Shown here: piece after piece, positions 14,048 to 25,645 of the stretch
Numbering within the stretch: position 1 is the first letter of the stretch
How the letters are laid out: every line of letters starts with the position of its first letter
Source of the DNA: Saccharina japonica
Lineage: Eukaryota > Sar > Phaeophyceae > Laminariales > Laminariaceae
Direction of reading: 5' to 3'
Assembly: GCA_008828725.1 (NCBI GenBank)
Contig: MEHQ01002044.1
Span: 383,839 to 447,838 of the forward strand
Length of the DNA stretch: 64,000 bases
Notes under the pieces: model-generated
What the model was told of the DNA's origin: nothing
Seen by the model: the letters and a program-made list of their open reading frames with translations, nothing else
The model's database searches: none
Program-made: the position numbers and the translations under genes

Positions 14048-14770
14048 CTCACCAGATGGATCACCAGAGAGAGGTCTCTCAGGTGTGCGAGCTGGAAATT
14101 AGGTCTTTCAACGAAGCAATAAAAAAGCAAGCGAGCACGTAAATGCGGCACAGCAAGCCAATTGGGCCCGCAGCTAGTGCTGCCGCGGAAGAGCACTCGT
14201 TTGGCTCTCAGCACGTTCACTTCGTGTCTGAGCGACTGGGCCTCTAGACACACACAGGGGATATTTCGTATATATCCCTATCCAAACACGCCTTTTTACG
14301 AAACCCCTTCCCGGAGGATAGCAAGATAGCAAGCAGCCACAGCGGTCCGATTGGGGCGTAGAACGCTAAACTGTTTCCTTGGACGGCTAAAGGCAGTGCG
14401 TGGCTGGCCTAGGCCTCTGCTTGTTATTCTAACGAGGCCACGCGTTGGTTCTACCCTGGGCAAAGCTCGATCGACTAGGATTGCTCTTCGCTTTTCCCGC
14501 ATACTCGAACCGGAACACGAAACCGCCGTTTATTTTTTTTTCGACCCGTCGACATCGACCTCGTCGACTACTCGTTGCCATCATGACATGAATCCGGTCG
14601 CTTCGCTCTCACAGCCCTGCCCGCTGCAATGCGGCAATGCACCACCCCACGTTCCACGAAATCCACGATGACTTTTTCGGTTGTATAGGTGGCGAGCTGG
14701 GCGGCTCGACGCTTCGAGCCCGCATTCCCTGCCCGAGGTGGTGGACGGCGGTGGTCATTTCTTTTGCGAA
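14048..14770. promoter_or_regulatory. Shared 5' region between two divergent genes
   Basis: About 720 bases separate the first Met of the minus-strand SR/helicase gene from the first Met of the plus-strand 7TM-RGS gene. No coding exon fits here. A possible 3' splice site, ATTTCCAG, at about 14096 suggests that the minus-strand gene has a spliced 5' leader. I see no clear TATA box. It probably acts as a bidirectional promoter; that is inferred from gene orientation only. Confidence 0.4.
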
Positions 14771-17700
14771 ATGAGCGGGTTCGTAAATGGGGCTATATTT
14801 TACGTAACCGCTTTCGTTTTTCTGACGGGAGCTGGGCTGGTGTGGGACGTTTGGCGCAACAAGGAGTGCTTCGAGATTGCCGCCCGGTCACCTCTCCTGC
14901 TGTGCCTCGCGGGTGCTGCCCACGTCATCTTGGTGCTTTTGCAGATGATGGCAGGGGTAAATACAAGGGTAGCGAGCGGCACTTACCGTGGGTGGTGAAG
15001 ATATAGTTGTTTGTCGAGGTTGCAAATGACTGCTGCTGTTGTTGGTATCCTTGGCGTACGGCTAAAACCGTCACTATCAACGCTCATGTGGTGCTCAACC
15101 GTGGTCCGAACGCGACACGCCATCCTTACGTACTCGAATACATAGTGTGTAGCAGTACAGTAGTGGCAATGCTGCCCTGTGCGCCAAGAATGATCTCGTA
15201 CAGAACATCTATTGCACCGGGTATCACCAGTTTCAGCAGAGTAGATCTTCGGCGCACGCTGCGGCGGGATGATGGTATCTCATTGCATTATTAACGGTTT
15301 GGCACAGTAATGACTCATCCTTGGAAACGTTAACGTTGCGTGCTCGCGCCCTTTACGCCGTGCAGATAATTGGGTCCCGCTTCCCCTGCACCTTAACCAT
15401 CTGGGCTTCATGTAAGAAGTTTGACCAAGTGCTTGTTGTGGGCACATTGTGTGTTTTCGTGTGTTTCGTCCCACTACTTGTACAAAGTCATTCTGTGGTT
15501 ATTGGTGTTGTCGTACAACTCGAAAGCCCTCCCGCGGCATACCATACATGCAGTAGAACTCTATCGTAAAGACTCACCTGGTATGTTTACAGCCGTATCA
15601 AGGTACGAAGATTTACTGTAGTGCGAACTACGCACGACACGAACTACAGTACAAGTGTGATGCTCGTACTATACTACAGTATACGTATACTGTATGCTAC
15701 AGCAACATGCTTATAGTGCTGTTCTTGATTGGTACAAAGCAGAGGGTACCATTTTGCCGTCTCAAGACTCCCGGACGATTTTCCTTGCTACCACCCCCCT
15801 CCCAGCTCCTTCGCGCGCGCCATCGAGCGATCTTTGTCGATGCTATCTTACGCGTTTGTACAGTAATACGTCAAGCAAGTGATGTTGTGTGCTGGGTTAT
15901 TGATCACACGAAGTATACTGTATACAAAGTTGCATACACACTTCGTATCGGTACTTACTCATGTCGCCCGCTTCTTCCGTTTGTGGTCCAGGGGAAAATA
16001 CCATCATGCGATCCGTACTGTACGTCGGCCGCACGTATTTAAACGTTCGTACGGATATCGACTTTTCCCGCCAATCCAAAAATCAACACGTTCTTCATAT
16101 CGTTCCACCGTCCCTTCAATGGTGTTCTATCGATGTTACTGTAAGCCGGACGCACTACTGTGTGTGCACTGTAGGTACAGTGCACGGAAGAGAGATAGAA
16201 AAGGGTGCATTGATAGGTTTCCTTTTTGGGCTTCCCTCGGTTTCATTTCCACCAATTTCTGGGGATGTGTACGTATGAGTGACCGATGTTGAAGCTCATG
16301 CTGTACAATTGTCGGGTGGCAAGCAAGCTTAACAGTGATGATCGTGCTGTACACTGCTGCTCCGTGACGCCGATGATGTATGTATGTGCTACCCTCGGCC
16401 CCCGGCAGACCTTTCTTTTGGCGTCATATCTACAGCGTACCTCCTGCGAGCGGCGAGGCTCCTCGTGGTGTACGACAGGGAGCTCAGGCAGAAGTACAAG
16501 CGGCTCGTGAACCCTTCTGCCCAAAAGAAGTGCATGTGTGCCGCGTTGACAGCTTGTTGCGTGATCTCCCTAATCGTTCAGCTCCGGTTCGCCAAGGCCA
16601 GGTGAACTACAGTACCGGCCCACGAATAAGAAAGAACCAGATGCTGCAATAACATACGGGCCATTTTTTGGCGGGCGCTACGTCAGAAATTGAGATTCAG
16701 AAATTGTGTTTAGCGGTGAACGCTACACAAAACCCATGACAATAGCCTACGTATGGTGAAGGCTGCTCAAGGATGGTGTCACGACAAGGTTTCCAGGCTC
16801 GCTCAGAATAGGCGTTTTTTTGTTGGCGGGCCCATACTATTAGTACTAATAGTACTGCAGTCGGCCTTTGGCGAACGCTTTCAGCGTTAAATTGCTCTTA
16901 CTCTCTTTGATCGTTGAGAGGGGGGAACATGATGACAACAAATTACATTTTTACGCAATTGCAGCGTCGGGCAAAAAACGAACCAACCCCAGTACTGCAG
17001 TGGTGGAGTAGGAGACGATACATTTAGTGTCAATTTGCTACTACAACGACACATTCAATGGCCACTATTAATACTACAATATCGGAAATAGGGTAAGACA
17101 CGTTAAATTGCCATTACTTACAGCACAATGTTGAAATAGGAGACGACGCATTCCATATCAATTTAATGTCCATCTGATGTCCCAACTGAGCTATGCGACA
17201 CGCGCGCTGCATCATACTACCAGTACTGCATCCACTGCGGGTTGACACTATTGAATAGACGACTGCGAATGCTGTTCACGGGTCAGGTCAAAATTCGCGG
17301 GTCGGATCGGGTCGGGTCAACCATTCCAACCCCGCCCCGACGCGTGATATTTTGAAGACCTCCTGATCCGACCCGATCCGAATCCGACCGGACCCGACCG
17401 GACCGACCCGACCTCCGACCCGGCCCGACCGCGACCCGCGACCCGACCCGGTCCGGACCCGGCCGACCGGCCCGACCGGCCGCCCGACCCGACCCGTAAG
17501 GTTGGAAACTCTTCTGACGCGACCCGACCCGACCCGACCCGACCCGACCCGACCCGCAACCCGACTCCGACCCGCGATTAGACTCCTGACTACCGACCCG
17601 ACCCGACCCGACCCGACCCGACCCGACCCGACCCGACACCCCGACAGCCCGACCCGACCCGACCCGACCCGACCCGACTCGCGAGAGTTTGAAAACTCCA

Positions 17701-20700
17701 TGACCCGATCCGACCCAACCCGATCCGATTAGACCCGACCTGATCAGACCCGACCCGACCCGACCCGACCCGACCCGACCCATCCCGACACGGCCCGACC
17801 CAACCCGTGGGATGTTGAAGGCCTTCTGAGCTGACCCGCGGGTCGGGTCATGACCCGTGAACAGCCCTGGTTTACTCGTATCATTGTTAGTGTTTTTTTT
17901 CGTCCGGGATATCAGCGTCTCAAGAGCATAAATGTGAATGGATTTTTGTTCCACCCTGTACGTAAATGTGCAACCGGTGGAGCTACTCGGCTACACCGAA
18001 CTCACAACTGCACTAATTGTGCTCAAATTTGAAACGAATTGTCGTTGAATCCGTTATTTACACTTTTCGTCACACAACGCCCTGCTGGCAAACACCGATC
18101 AAGAGCAGACGAGAGCGAGTTTTGACGAGGGGACGTTTCTGTAGGCGCTTTCTTGGATCACGTCTTGTGCGTCAAAGCGCATGATGCCTGATACGAACAT
18201 TGCTTGTTTTTGTGAGATCCAGTGTCCCTTTGGGGGGGGCGAAGTCTGTGACTTCAAACTTCACCGGCGCTGCTGTCTCGTGTTTGGAGCGTTCAGTCGC
18301 TCGGAAATTTACCTGAGTACATCTTCTCCACGGTATGGCGACGTATGAATACTACCAGTACTCGATAAGAATGCAAAAAACTGCTGTGACTGAGCGGAGA
18401 ATACGGAAGCAAATCCCCTACTCGTATTTATGAACAAGCGTTGTGCCGCGTTTATATCCTCACGGCAGCTAAGCCCCTTCTGACGAAAGATGGTGCGGTT
18501 GTTAAGGCGTTATCCCCATAGGAGCTGCCCTCTACAGTACCTCCCTACCTCCCCCCTTCGCGTGTTTGCGTGCGTATTATTGTTATTATTGGTAATTTTT
18601 TCCTCATACAATGTATGGTATACAACATGTTCCAGCCCGACATGGAATCGAATATCCTCTACAGTACAGGACCCCGAATAAGAAACAGTCTAACAAAAAA
18701 GCCAGGCTGAGGTTTTAGAGGAAAATAAGAACTTCGAGAGTCGTTATCTTGAAGTTAGTGTAAAAACACCCTCTCTCGAATAAGAAATCCAGCCTGGGCC
18801 AGCTTTCCTGTTTCGTATAAGGTGTCCTGCACTGTACTACAATACCGCAGTCGTACAGTAATCCCTCTTCCTACCACTCTGAACCTCTGAACCAACACAC
18901 TATTCCCCTTTCCCTTCTTGAAGGACCCTGTTTACGCCTACAATACACACGCCTCTCTCTCCCTTGGCACACTGTGGTTTACCCTTCGTACTCCTCTTTG
19001 GCGGCGGTCTCTCTCCAGGAAGCGGTCGGGTGTCTGCTATTTCTTTTCCGAAGGGTACAGTGTCTTCTTGCCGATAACTCTCCTCTATCTCATGGCGATG
19101 GGGGCCATGGCGAACCGCTTAAAGGACGCTAACGATGCCTTTCATATCAGGAACGAGATCGGTTACATATGCGTGGCGACCGCTATCACATCAGGTGGAG
19201 TGATCAAATGATGGAACAGCAGTGTTTTTTTTTTGTGTTTGGTGTGGCATGCGGCGAGGGTCACAATTATCGAAGTATGGACACCAAGAAACGAACAGAG
19301 TCCGAAAGCAAAATAGCAAGCCTGGTGAAAAGAAATGGGTCGGGGCGAATGGGCTCCTGCAACTTTTTCGATAGCTTTGGTTTCCCGTGGTTTTCTTCTT
19401 TCGGGAAATGTTAATGTTTTCGAGTGACCAAAGTTGAAGCTCGTGCTATTACTAACATCATTGTCGGATGGCAAACACAATAAAAATATAACAATAGTAC
19501 AGTAGTGTCCGCTTCAAAGCAGTCCCAAGTTCGGGTCCTAGACATGTAGCTTAACCTGAGCAACTCATCACTACTGTAGCACTACCGTGAACGCCCGCGG
19601 TTGGACATCCGAACACTTACCACCATCCCTACCACGAACGTCCGCTGTTTTCGACAGCGATGAGGACAGTGCACATAACCCTGCTGAAATACTCCAGCTG
19701 GTGGAATGGTTCGGACAAGACGGTGCCGCCTACGATTCACGACCTCGCCGCATGTGCAGCCGCTCTTTACGTCAGGTGCGTGTGATGCTATGAAGCAATG
19801 GGCTTGGGCTGTGTGACAGAACACGGTATGCCTTGGCAGATAGCGGTATCTCCCTCTTCGGTTTGTGTATACAATAACCTATGCTCAAGGTTAATAACAT
19901 TCCAAGACTTGCTATAGCCCTGCTCAGATTAGACATTTCTTCGCGGCGGTCTCATACTGACTGTATGCTTCATGCTATAATATGTGTGTAATGTTGCGAA
20001 CTCTAAAAACTGTTGTTGTGTTATTAACGGTTGGACGCGTTTTTCCATGTGTTTACTAGCAGTCTCCTGCAGAGGTGGCGTGTTAGCATACCTGGCGTGC
20101 GAAATTAGGATCCCTGTAGTATTATTCTGCGCCTCCATCGAACATTTACAGCAAGTATTGAAATAGATGAGGCCTCCTGCCCCGAAGCAGGAGGGTCTCG
20201 TCCGGGATACACCTCCGCGCTGAGCGCTGAGCGCGGCAGCAATCCTGGAAATTTAATCACGGCACATAAACAAGGATGCCCATTCAGTTAACGTTTTCCA
20301 GTGTCATACATCTGTAGACATTTTTTTGGAGCGTGCCATGGTTCAGCGGGATACTTAGAAGACACTACAGTAGGTTGGTTATAGAAGGGATAACCACCTA
20401 TTTTACTCAGTCAGGACTCCTGAGTTGAGTAGTAGGTTATCCCTTCTAACCAACGCATTCTTGCAGTGGAAAATGATGTCATGGTGTTTGTTTTTTTGTA
20501 ATGGAATCGTCTTTCCGCCTCTTTAACGTCGCTCACCTCGCCAAACCTCAAACTGATCATCAATCACCAGCTTGTACCGACCGTTTTGATACCAGAGTCC
20601 ATGCCGACCGTTTGATGCCATTTTTCCCGACCAGTTTGACCAGTTTTTCTCATCATTTGATACTACAGTAGCTTTTACCGACCGTTTGACATCAGTTTTT

Positions 20701-22917
20701 ACCGACCGTTTCGATACCAGTTTTTCCCGATCATTTGGTGCTACTTTTTACCAACCGTTTGACATCAGTTTTAGCCGACCGCTTGGTATCAGTGCTTCCC
20801 GACAGTTTGCTATATATTACCGAGTAATTCCAACCGTTTGGTACCCATTTCGTACCGACCGCTACTGCTGTTGTCCGCACCATTATCCGTCCGTTTACTT
20901 CCAGTTTTTACCGACCGTTGAGATCGTTCTATGGCGTCGGCCGCCAGCGATCGCTCCACAGCACCCTTTCCGCAAGACAGATTTACTGTGGGAGTGATCG
21001 CGACGACGAAGAAGGGGCGCGTCACGGGGGCAAAGGAGAGCGAAAAAACGCCGGCGAGGGCATACAGAACCGCCCACCAGAAACGTGGGGGCTGCTCCAG
21101 ATGCTTCGGAACGACACGCTGCGAATGCTCCTGGTGAACTTCTGCGAGAAGAACCTGTGTGGGGAGAGTGTTGACTTCTTGGTGGATGTGGCGATCCACT
21201 ACGAGAGCATGAGCGACCCTGGGTTGCAGTTCGACTCGCTCTCCAAGATAGTGGAGACGTACCTCGCGCAGGGCTCGGTCAACGAGGTGAACGTGAGCAA
21301 CTCGTACAGGAACGAGGCGAGCAAGATGTTGGAAAACCGGGAGGCGTTTCTGGCGCTCCCGGCGGAGCGAAGGACGCACGTGTTGGATCGGCAGCGCGAC
21401 GAAATAGCCAAGGTAATTTTTACTGTGGTAACAAAGGGGTTTATAAGAGAGCAGAGGCACTATTGCGGGGGGGGGGGGGCATAGTAATCAGAACCTACGG
21501 TGGACCCAAAAAACCGTGTACCCCCGTATGTTTACACGCCATATTGGGTTCTCATTACTATGGTATTACTATGTTCCCCCGTGAGTAGTATAGGAGTAAC
21601 TTATCCATATAGAGCATATATCTTGCTCGCTACTAAAGTGATGTGATAGCACACCAAACGTATTATGAATATATGGACAAGGTAGTGACAGAAGGGTTAT
21701 GTATTGTTTCACCGTAGTGCAGGGCCACTGCCGTCACCGTAGACCCATGGTTGTATTTTACACAAGTGCAGAGAAGCTCACTCGCTAACGGGACGACACC
21801 ACACCAAAAGCAAAAGGTTCACGGACTGGTGGTGTCGCTCATGAAAGGATCCCCACGTCGAATTGATCCTCGATTCCCGCTTCAGTATCTAGATATTGTT
21901 ATATAGTGTTATACAGTGTTATGCAGTGTTAAGCAGTGTTAGGCAGTGTTAGACAGTGTTAGACAGTGTTAGACAGTGTTATACAGGGCAGATAGGTTCC
22001 TGATATGTATGTGATCTAGCTCATGTGGCCGGGTTGGAGCCGTGTAATCTACACGATCTACAGCAGCACATGTTTCCTGGGTTGGGTCTGTACTTACAGA
22101 TCCTGCACAACATGTCATTACAGGCCCTACACAACATATTTTAACGGCAGGCTAGGATCTAAATGATCTACTGTATATCGTGATCTTCCCGACGTGTGAG
22201 GCGTTTCTTTCGTCTCCTAGGTTCACCATGCTGCTTCCTCGACGCACGCATACATACGTATATCGCACGCAGATGTTGGCGGAGAATCTGTTGATCAAGT
22301 TCAAGCAAACGCCTATGGCAATTAACGCGATGCGTGCTTTAAAAGGTGAACATACACGTGCAGCAATGCAACAAAGGACGATATGTGCTGCCCCTGCTTC
22401 CTAACTTTGTACGAAACCACGCGAAAACAAAGAAAAGAGAGAAGGGGGCTCTGTTCGCCCTCGGTTATGGTGATTGGTCAACGTTTTGTAGGAGTTTCCT
22501 GATTGGTGGAACATCCCTGGATGGAATATACTAAATATAAAGAAAAAAAAATTCCGTGCCGAACCCGCAGTTTGTGATTGGTAGGTGGTTTTTAAACGGC
22601 TTTTCTGATTGGTTCAAAATTCCTGGATGACATATAATCAAGTACCTGTCCTAGAGCGAACGGGATTTCATGTCCTCAGTTTCGTGATTGGTCAACGTTT
22701 TTGTAGGAGTTTCCTGATTTGTGGAACACCCCTGGATGACATATTCTATAGTAGAGAGACTACAGTAGAGAGAAAGAAAAGAAGTTTCGTGCGTCAATCG
22801 GTTTGGGATGTCGTTCTTTTACGCGTCTTCATTTTGTTCCTTCGTATTTTCTGTGAGAGTAACATATTGCCACACACTCACTGCACATTGTCGGATGGCA
22901 ATCGCAAGAATACTACT

Positions 22918-22990
<73 letters not shown>

Positions 22991-23381
22991 GTAATAATGC
23001 TACCAGCGATCAACTTTGTCGGCCAACGACGTGTCCCGCGCGGTTCTCACTGTTGATACTGTTGATACTGCATGATTTTCGTGGCCGAAAACGCGAACGC
23101 ACGCAGAAATGGCGGCAGCCGGAAGCACGGCGACAGGAGGAAGCCAAGACGAGGACATGAAGAGCATGCTTCACGCCTCGGCTGCGGCAGAAGTTGCCGA
23201 GATCCAGCGCTTAACGCGAGCCGACAAAGACATGCACAGCGGTCACTTCGACATCGGGGGCGGGTCCCGTGCCGGGCTGAGCAATGGACGCGGCCAAGAT
23301 TTACCGGACGGCTACTCGTACGGCCGCAATGATAGCATGTCCATGGTGTCTTGCACGTTCGATAGCTACTATGACAATTGA
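14771..23381 (+). CDS. Seven-transmembrane protein with C-terminal RGS domain
   Basis: Eight exons: 14771-14956, 15366-15411, 16409-16601, 19019-19194, 19658-19775, 20977-21412, 22273-22345, 23107-23381. They join in frame to 1503 nt, 500 residues plus stop, all GT-AG. Hydrophobic segments lie at about 8-28, 41-60, 70-90, 119-136, 155-173, 188-210 and 224-239. A linker is followed by an RGS domain at about 276-405, with LLQMLRNDTLRMLLVNFCEK at its start, NEVNVSN before the later helices, and NLLIKFKQTP near its end. Residues 410-500 are a low-complexity tail ending CTFDSYYDN. RGS domains accelerate GTP hydrolysis on G-alpha; 7TM-RGS proteins such as plant RGS1 sit in the plasma membrane and act on G proteins directly. 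Residues 174-188 (NRLKDANDAFHIRNE) lie between segments 5 and 6, so they are probably a loop. The ligand is unknown. The exon 3-4 join spans a 2.4-kb intron and is the least certain, although the phase fits. Confidence 0.83.
17272..17874. mobile_element. hAT-like MITE with expanded (GGGTC)n/(GACCC)n core
   Basis: Bounded by GCTGTTCACGGGTCAGG on the left and GACCCGTGAACAGCCCTGG on the right, an imperfect inverted repeat of the CAGGGCTGTTCA type seen in hAT elements. The interior is almost wholly GACCC pentanucleotides, interrupted by short unique blocks ending in GATATTTTGAAGACCTCCTGA or similar. It lies in the third intron of the 7TM-RGS gene. Confidence 0.65.
18655..18840. mobile_element. 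CTACAGTACAGGAC-type fold-back MITE
   Basis: The left end CTACAGTACAGGACCCCGAA, continuing TAAGAAACAG, is mirrored by CTGTTTCGTATAAGG and TGTCCTGCACTGTA at the right. A second inner pairing is GCCAGGCTGAGG with CCAGCCTGGGCC. It lies in a 7TM-RGS intron. Confidence 0.45.
20372..20456. repeat. Near-perfect hairpin, about 30-base arms
   Basis: GTTGGTTATAGAAGGGATAA with CC pairs with GGTTATCCCTTCTAACCAAC, and ACTCA pairs with TGAGT further in. It could be a tiny MITE or a small-RNA hairpin; nothing distinguishes these. It lies upstream of the RGS exon. Confidence 0.5.
20540..20925. repeat. Degenerate tandem repeat (TACCGACCGTTTGACATCAGT)
   Basis: Thirteen or so units of 25-32 bases precede the RGS exon, for example TTTACCGACCGTTTGACATC. 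They end only about 50 bases before the 3' splice site at 20976. Confidence 0.6.
20977..21412 (+). CDS. RGS-domain exon of the 7TM-RGS gene
   Basis: This is the sixth and largest internal exon, 436 nt. It starts after CCGCAAG, with one base completing an Arg codon, and ends AAG|gtaatt. It encodes the post-membrane linker (about 35 charged residues) and most of the RGS fold through LDRQRDEIAK. The last RGS helices are on the next exon, 22273-22345, which joins in phase 0. The helical pattern and the conserved Phe/Leu positions fit the RGS fold; no exact family assignment is possible by eye. Confidence 0.85.
21465..21585. mobile_element. Poly-G MITE (CATAGTAATCAGAAC family)
   Basis: A 14-G run followed by CATAGTAATCAGAACC at the left is mirrored at the right by GGTTCTCATTACTATGGTA and TACTATGTTCCCCCGTG. 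It lies in the intron after the RGS exon. Confidence 0.6.
21880..22185. mobile_element. GGACAGATC-family element copy (inverted) with AGTGTTATAC tandem array
   Basis: Carries the family's TAGCTCATGTGGCCGGGTTG, ACACGATCTACAGCAGCACA and ATGTTTCCTGGGTTGGGTCT in inverse orientation. The array of about nine 10-base AGTGTTAGAC-type units at 21898-21985 replaces the usual 9-base repeat. It lies in an intron of the 7TM-RGS gene. Confidence 0.5.
22470..22750 (+). repeat. Three roughly 100-base tandem copies
   Basis: GATTGGTCAACGTTTTGTAG with GAGTTTCCTGATTGGTGGAA occurs at 22471, in degraded form at 22574, and at 22685. It lies in the last intron of the 7TM-RGS gene. Confidence 0.55.
22918..22990. repeat. 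(AAC)n microsatellite
   Basis: About 24 uninterrupted AAC triplets in the last intron of the 7TM-RGS gene. Poly-Asn, poly-Thr and poly-Val frames over it are artefacts. Confidence 0.9.
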
Positions 23382-23998
23382 GGCACTGCGAGTGGTAGTG
23401 GTCGTCGTAGATGCTCTATATCTTAGACGGAGGCATGGGATTATTTATTTTTTAGGCGATTTAGATGATAGCTGTTAAATATAAATAAATTCGTACGAAA
23501 ACGCACCGACATTTTTCGGGGGACAAACACTGTAAATTGGCATTGCAGTAGTGGTCCCCCTATACAGTGCCGGTTACCCGCTAAAGTGCCCGTGGAATCG
23601 CTTGGCACAGATGGGATTCTCCAGTGTGGTATTGTGCGGAGTAATGCCGGTTGCCGCTATACTGCCGGTACTGCTGGCTGGCGCATACCGTCACTATACG
23701 TAGAGGGACCGCTACTGTTCTGTAAACTTCGGTTAACGAATACTTGTACAGCCCTAATGATGGCGTGTCCGCATTGATTGGTGTCTTGCACGTTCGACAG
23801 CTATCGCGGTACTGCAAGTGGTTGCCTTGGGTCTGCCCCTACGTAGACGGTGGGGTCGCTTCATTTAGTTTTAGCTACGTATTCAAAATATCATACCGTA
23901 GTCCTTAAAAATGCCAATTCCTTCACACAAAACTTATTTTTTCGGGGACAAACTGCTTGGAACCAACAGAGCTCTTTACAGGTCAAGGAAGTACTTGA

Positions 23999-24152
23999 AA
24001 TCTCATGGGTCGGGTCGGGTCGGGTCGGGTCAGAAGGTTTTCAAGCTCTCACGAGTCGGGTAGGGGTTACTGTTGCCCGACCCGACCCGACCCGACCCGA
24101 CCCGACCCGACCTGGCCCGCGAGGTTTGACCTCACCCGCCAACAGCCCTGGG
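23999..24152. mobile_element. hAT-like (GGGTC)n MITE copy
   Basis: GGGTC repeats at 24005-24040 and inverted GACCC repeats at 24078-24112 precede the terminal CCAACAGCCCTGG. A second, nearly identical segment lies at 24491-24584, just after an N. Confidence 0.5.
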
Positions 24153-24315
24153 AAACAAGAGTTGAATTCCGACTACTCGTCGTATAGTAGCCGCAATCAT
24201 AGCATAGCATGTATGTCCTTGGTGCCTGATAGAAAGACATTAGCTACTATGATAGCTACTACACCCGGTATGATATGTGACAGCGTTGTGGTGTCATAGA
24301 TTCCCTACCATAGGC

Positions 24316-24325
24316 GGCGGCGGCG

Positions 24326-24382
<57 letters not shown>
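24316..24382. repeat. (GTC)n microsatellite
   Basis: About 20 GTC triplets after a short GGC run. A shorter version of the same array sits at 24740-24785 in the near-identical downstream copy. Confidence 0.9.
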
Positions 24383-24383
<1 letters not shown>

Positions 24384-24748
24384 TCTTTTTTTTTAACATG
24401 ATCTGATGGCCGTTATTCCGTTCACAACTAAAGACATTCTTCGGGGGCACACTACTATTTAATACTTGGAATGATATTTGCCTAAGGGTNCTCTCACGAG
24501 TCGGGTAGGGGTTACTGTTGCCCGACCCGACCCGACCCGACCTGGCCCGCGAGGTTTGACCTCACCCGCCAACAGCCCTGGGAAACAAGAGTTGAATTCC
24601 GACTACTCATCGTATAGTAGCCGCAATCATAGCATAACATGTCCTTGGTGCCTGATAGAAAGACATTAGCTACTATGATAGCTACTACACCTGGTATGAT
24701 ATGTGACAGCGTTGTGGTGTCATAGATTCCCTACCATAGGCGGCGGCG

Positions 24749-24785
<37 letters not shown>

Positions 24786-25299
24786 TTTTTTTTTTAAACA
24801 TGATCTGATGGCCGTTATTCCGTTCACAACTAAAGACATTCTTCGGGGGCACACTACTATATAATACTTGGATTGATATTTGCCTAAGGGTTGCAGTATG
24901 GTAGCAATACACTAGTTCTCGAGCGATAGGGGCCGCGAGCTGTCAAGAATCGTCTCCAAGAATCTCGATAATCGGGGTCCAGAATCGGTCAAGAAATCGC
25001 GACAATCGGGGTCAATAATCAGGGTCAACCAAAATAATCGGGGTCGAAAACTCGCTTCAACTTTGTTCACGTGCGTACGTACATAGTGGTTTGGGATTTA
25101 GTGCAGACGGAAACTCTTAGGAATTTTAATCCTGATTTAGGGTTAATACATGCGATATTGCCGACAACCACTGCGAAAATGTTATGGTCAAGATAACGCG
25201 GCTTCTATGTGATAATAGTCAATAATAATAAATATATGTGGCCATCACATATCGCAACTATTACTACTGTAGATCACTGCACGTCTAAATCAGGATTAC

Positions 25300-25645
25300 A
25301 TCTGCCCCGACAGATCTATATCTACAGTAGATCATGATCTATCTGATCTGTCCGATTAGCTGCTGTTACGGTAAGTCTTGTACACCTCGGACAGACGATC
25401 GATTGTAGATATAACCTATGTATGTACGTAGGCACTTCCATCGTCTAGATATTTCAAGGCATATCTACTGTATTCCCGATCTTGTGTGGTCTAGGCCATG
25501 TTGCCGGGTGGGAGCCGTATAATCTGCACGATCTAACACATGTTTTCTGGGTTGGATCTGTACTACAAACTTGTGCAGATCGTGCACAGCATACCATAAC
25601 GGCAGGTTAGGAACTAGACGATTTAGATCATGATCTGTACGGTTT
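25300..25645. mobile_element. GGACAGATC-family element copy (inverted)
   Basis: Contains GCCATGTTGCCGGGTGGGAG, TTTTCTGGGTTGGATCTGTA, CATACCATAACGGCAGG and TACACCTCGGACAGACG. It is rearranged relative to the intact copy. Confidence 0.45.

Larger units (their letters stand above)
23590..24910. pseudogene. Decayed tandem copies of the 3' end of the 7TM-RGS gene
   Basis: The last exon contains GGCCGCAATGATAGCATGTC, then TGGTGTCTTGCACG and TTCGATAGCTACTATGAC. Degenerate versions recur at 23750-23850 (TTGGTGTCTTGCACGTTCGA), 24190-24265 (GCCGCAATCATAGCATAGCA, then TAGCTACTATGATAGCTAC) and 24620-24690. The downstream GGGGACAAACT or GGGGGCACACTAC motifs repeat with them. None keeps a usable frame. 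The last two copies are nearly identical and are separated by an N, so one may be an assembly duplicate. Confidence 0.55.

Noticed and set aside
17283..17954. 223-residue minus-strand open frame rich in Gly, Arg, Ser, Val
   Set aside because: It is the translation of the GACCC pentamer array in a hAT-like MITE; frames on both strands are open for the same reason.
22609..23160. 183-residue plus-strand frame with poly-Asn
   Set aside because: Runs across an intron, the AAC microsatellite and into the last RGS-gene exon in another frame; no domain.
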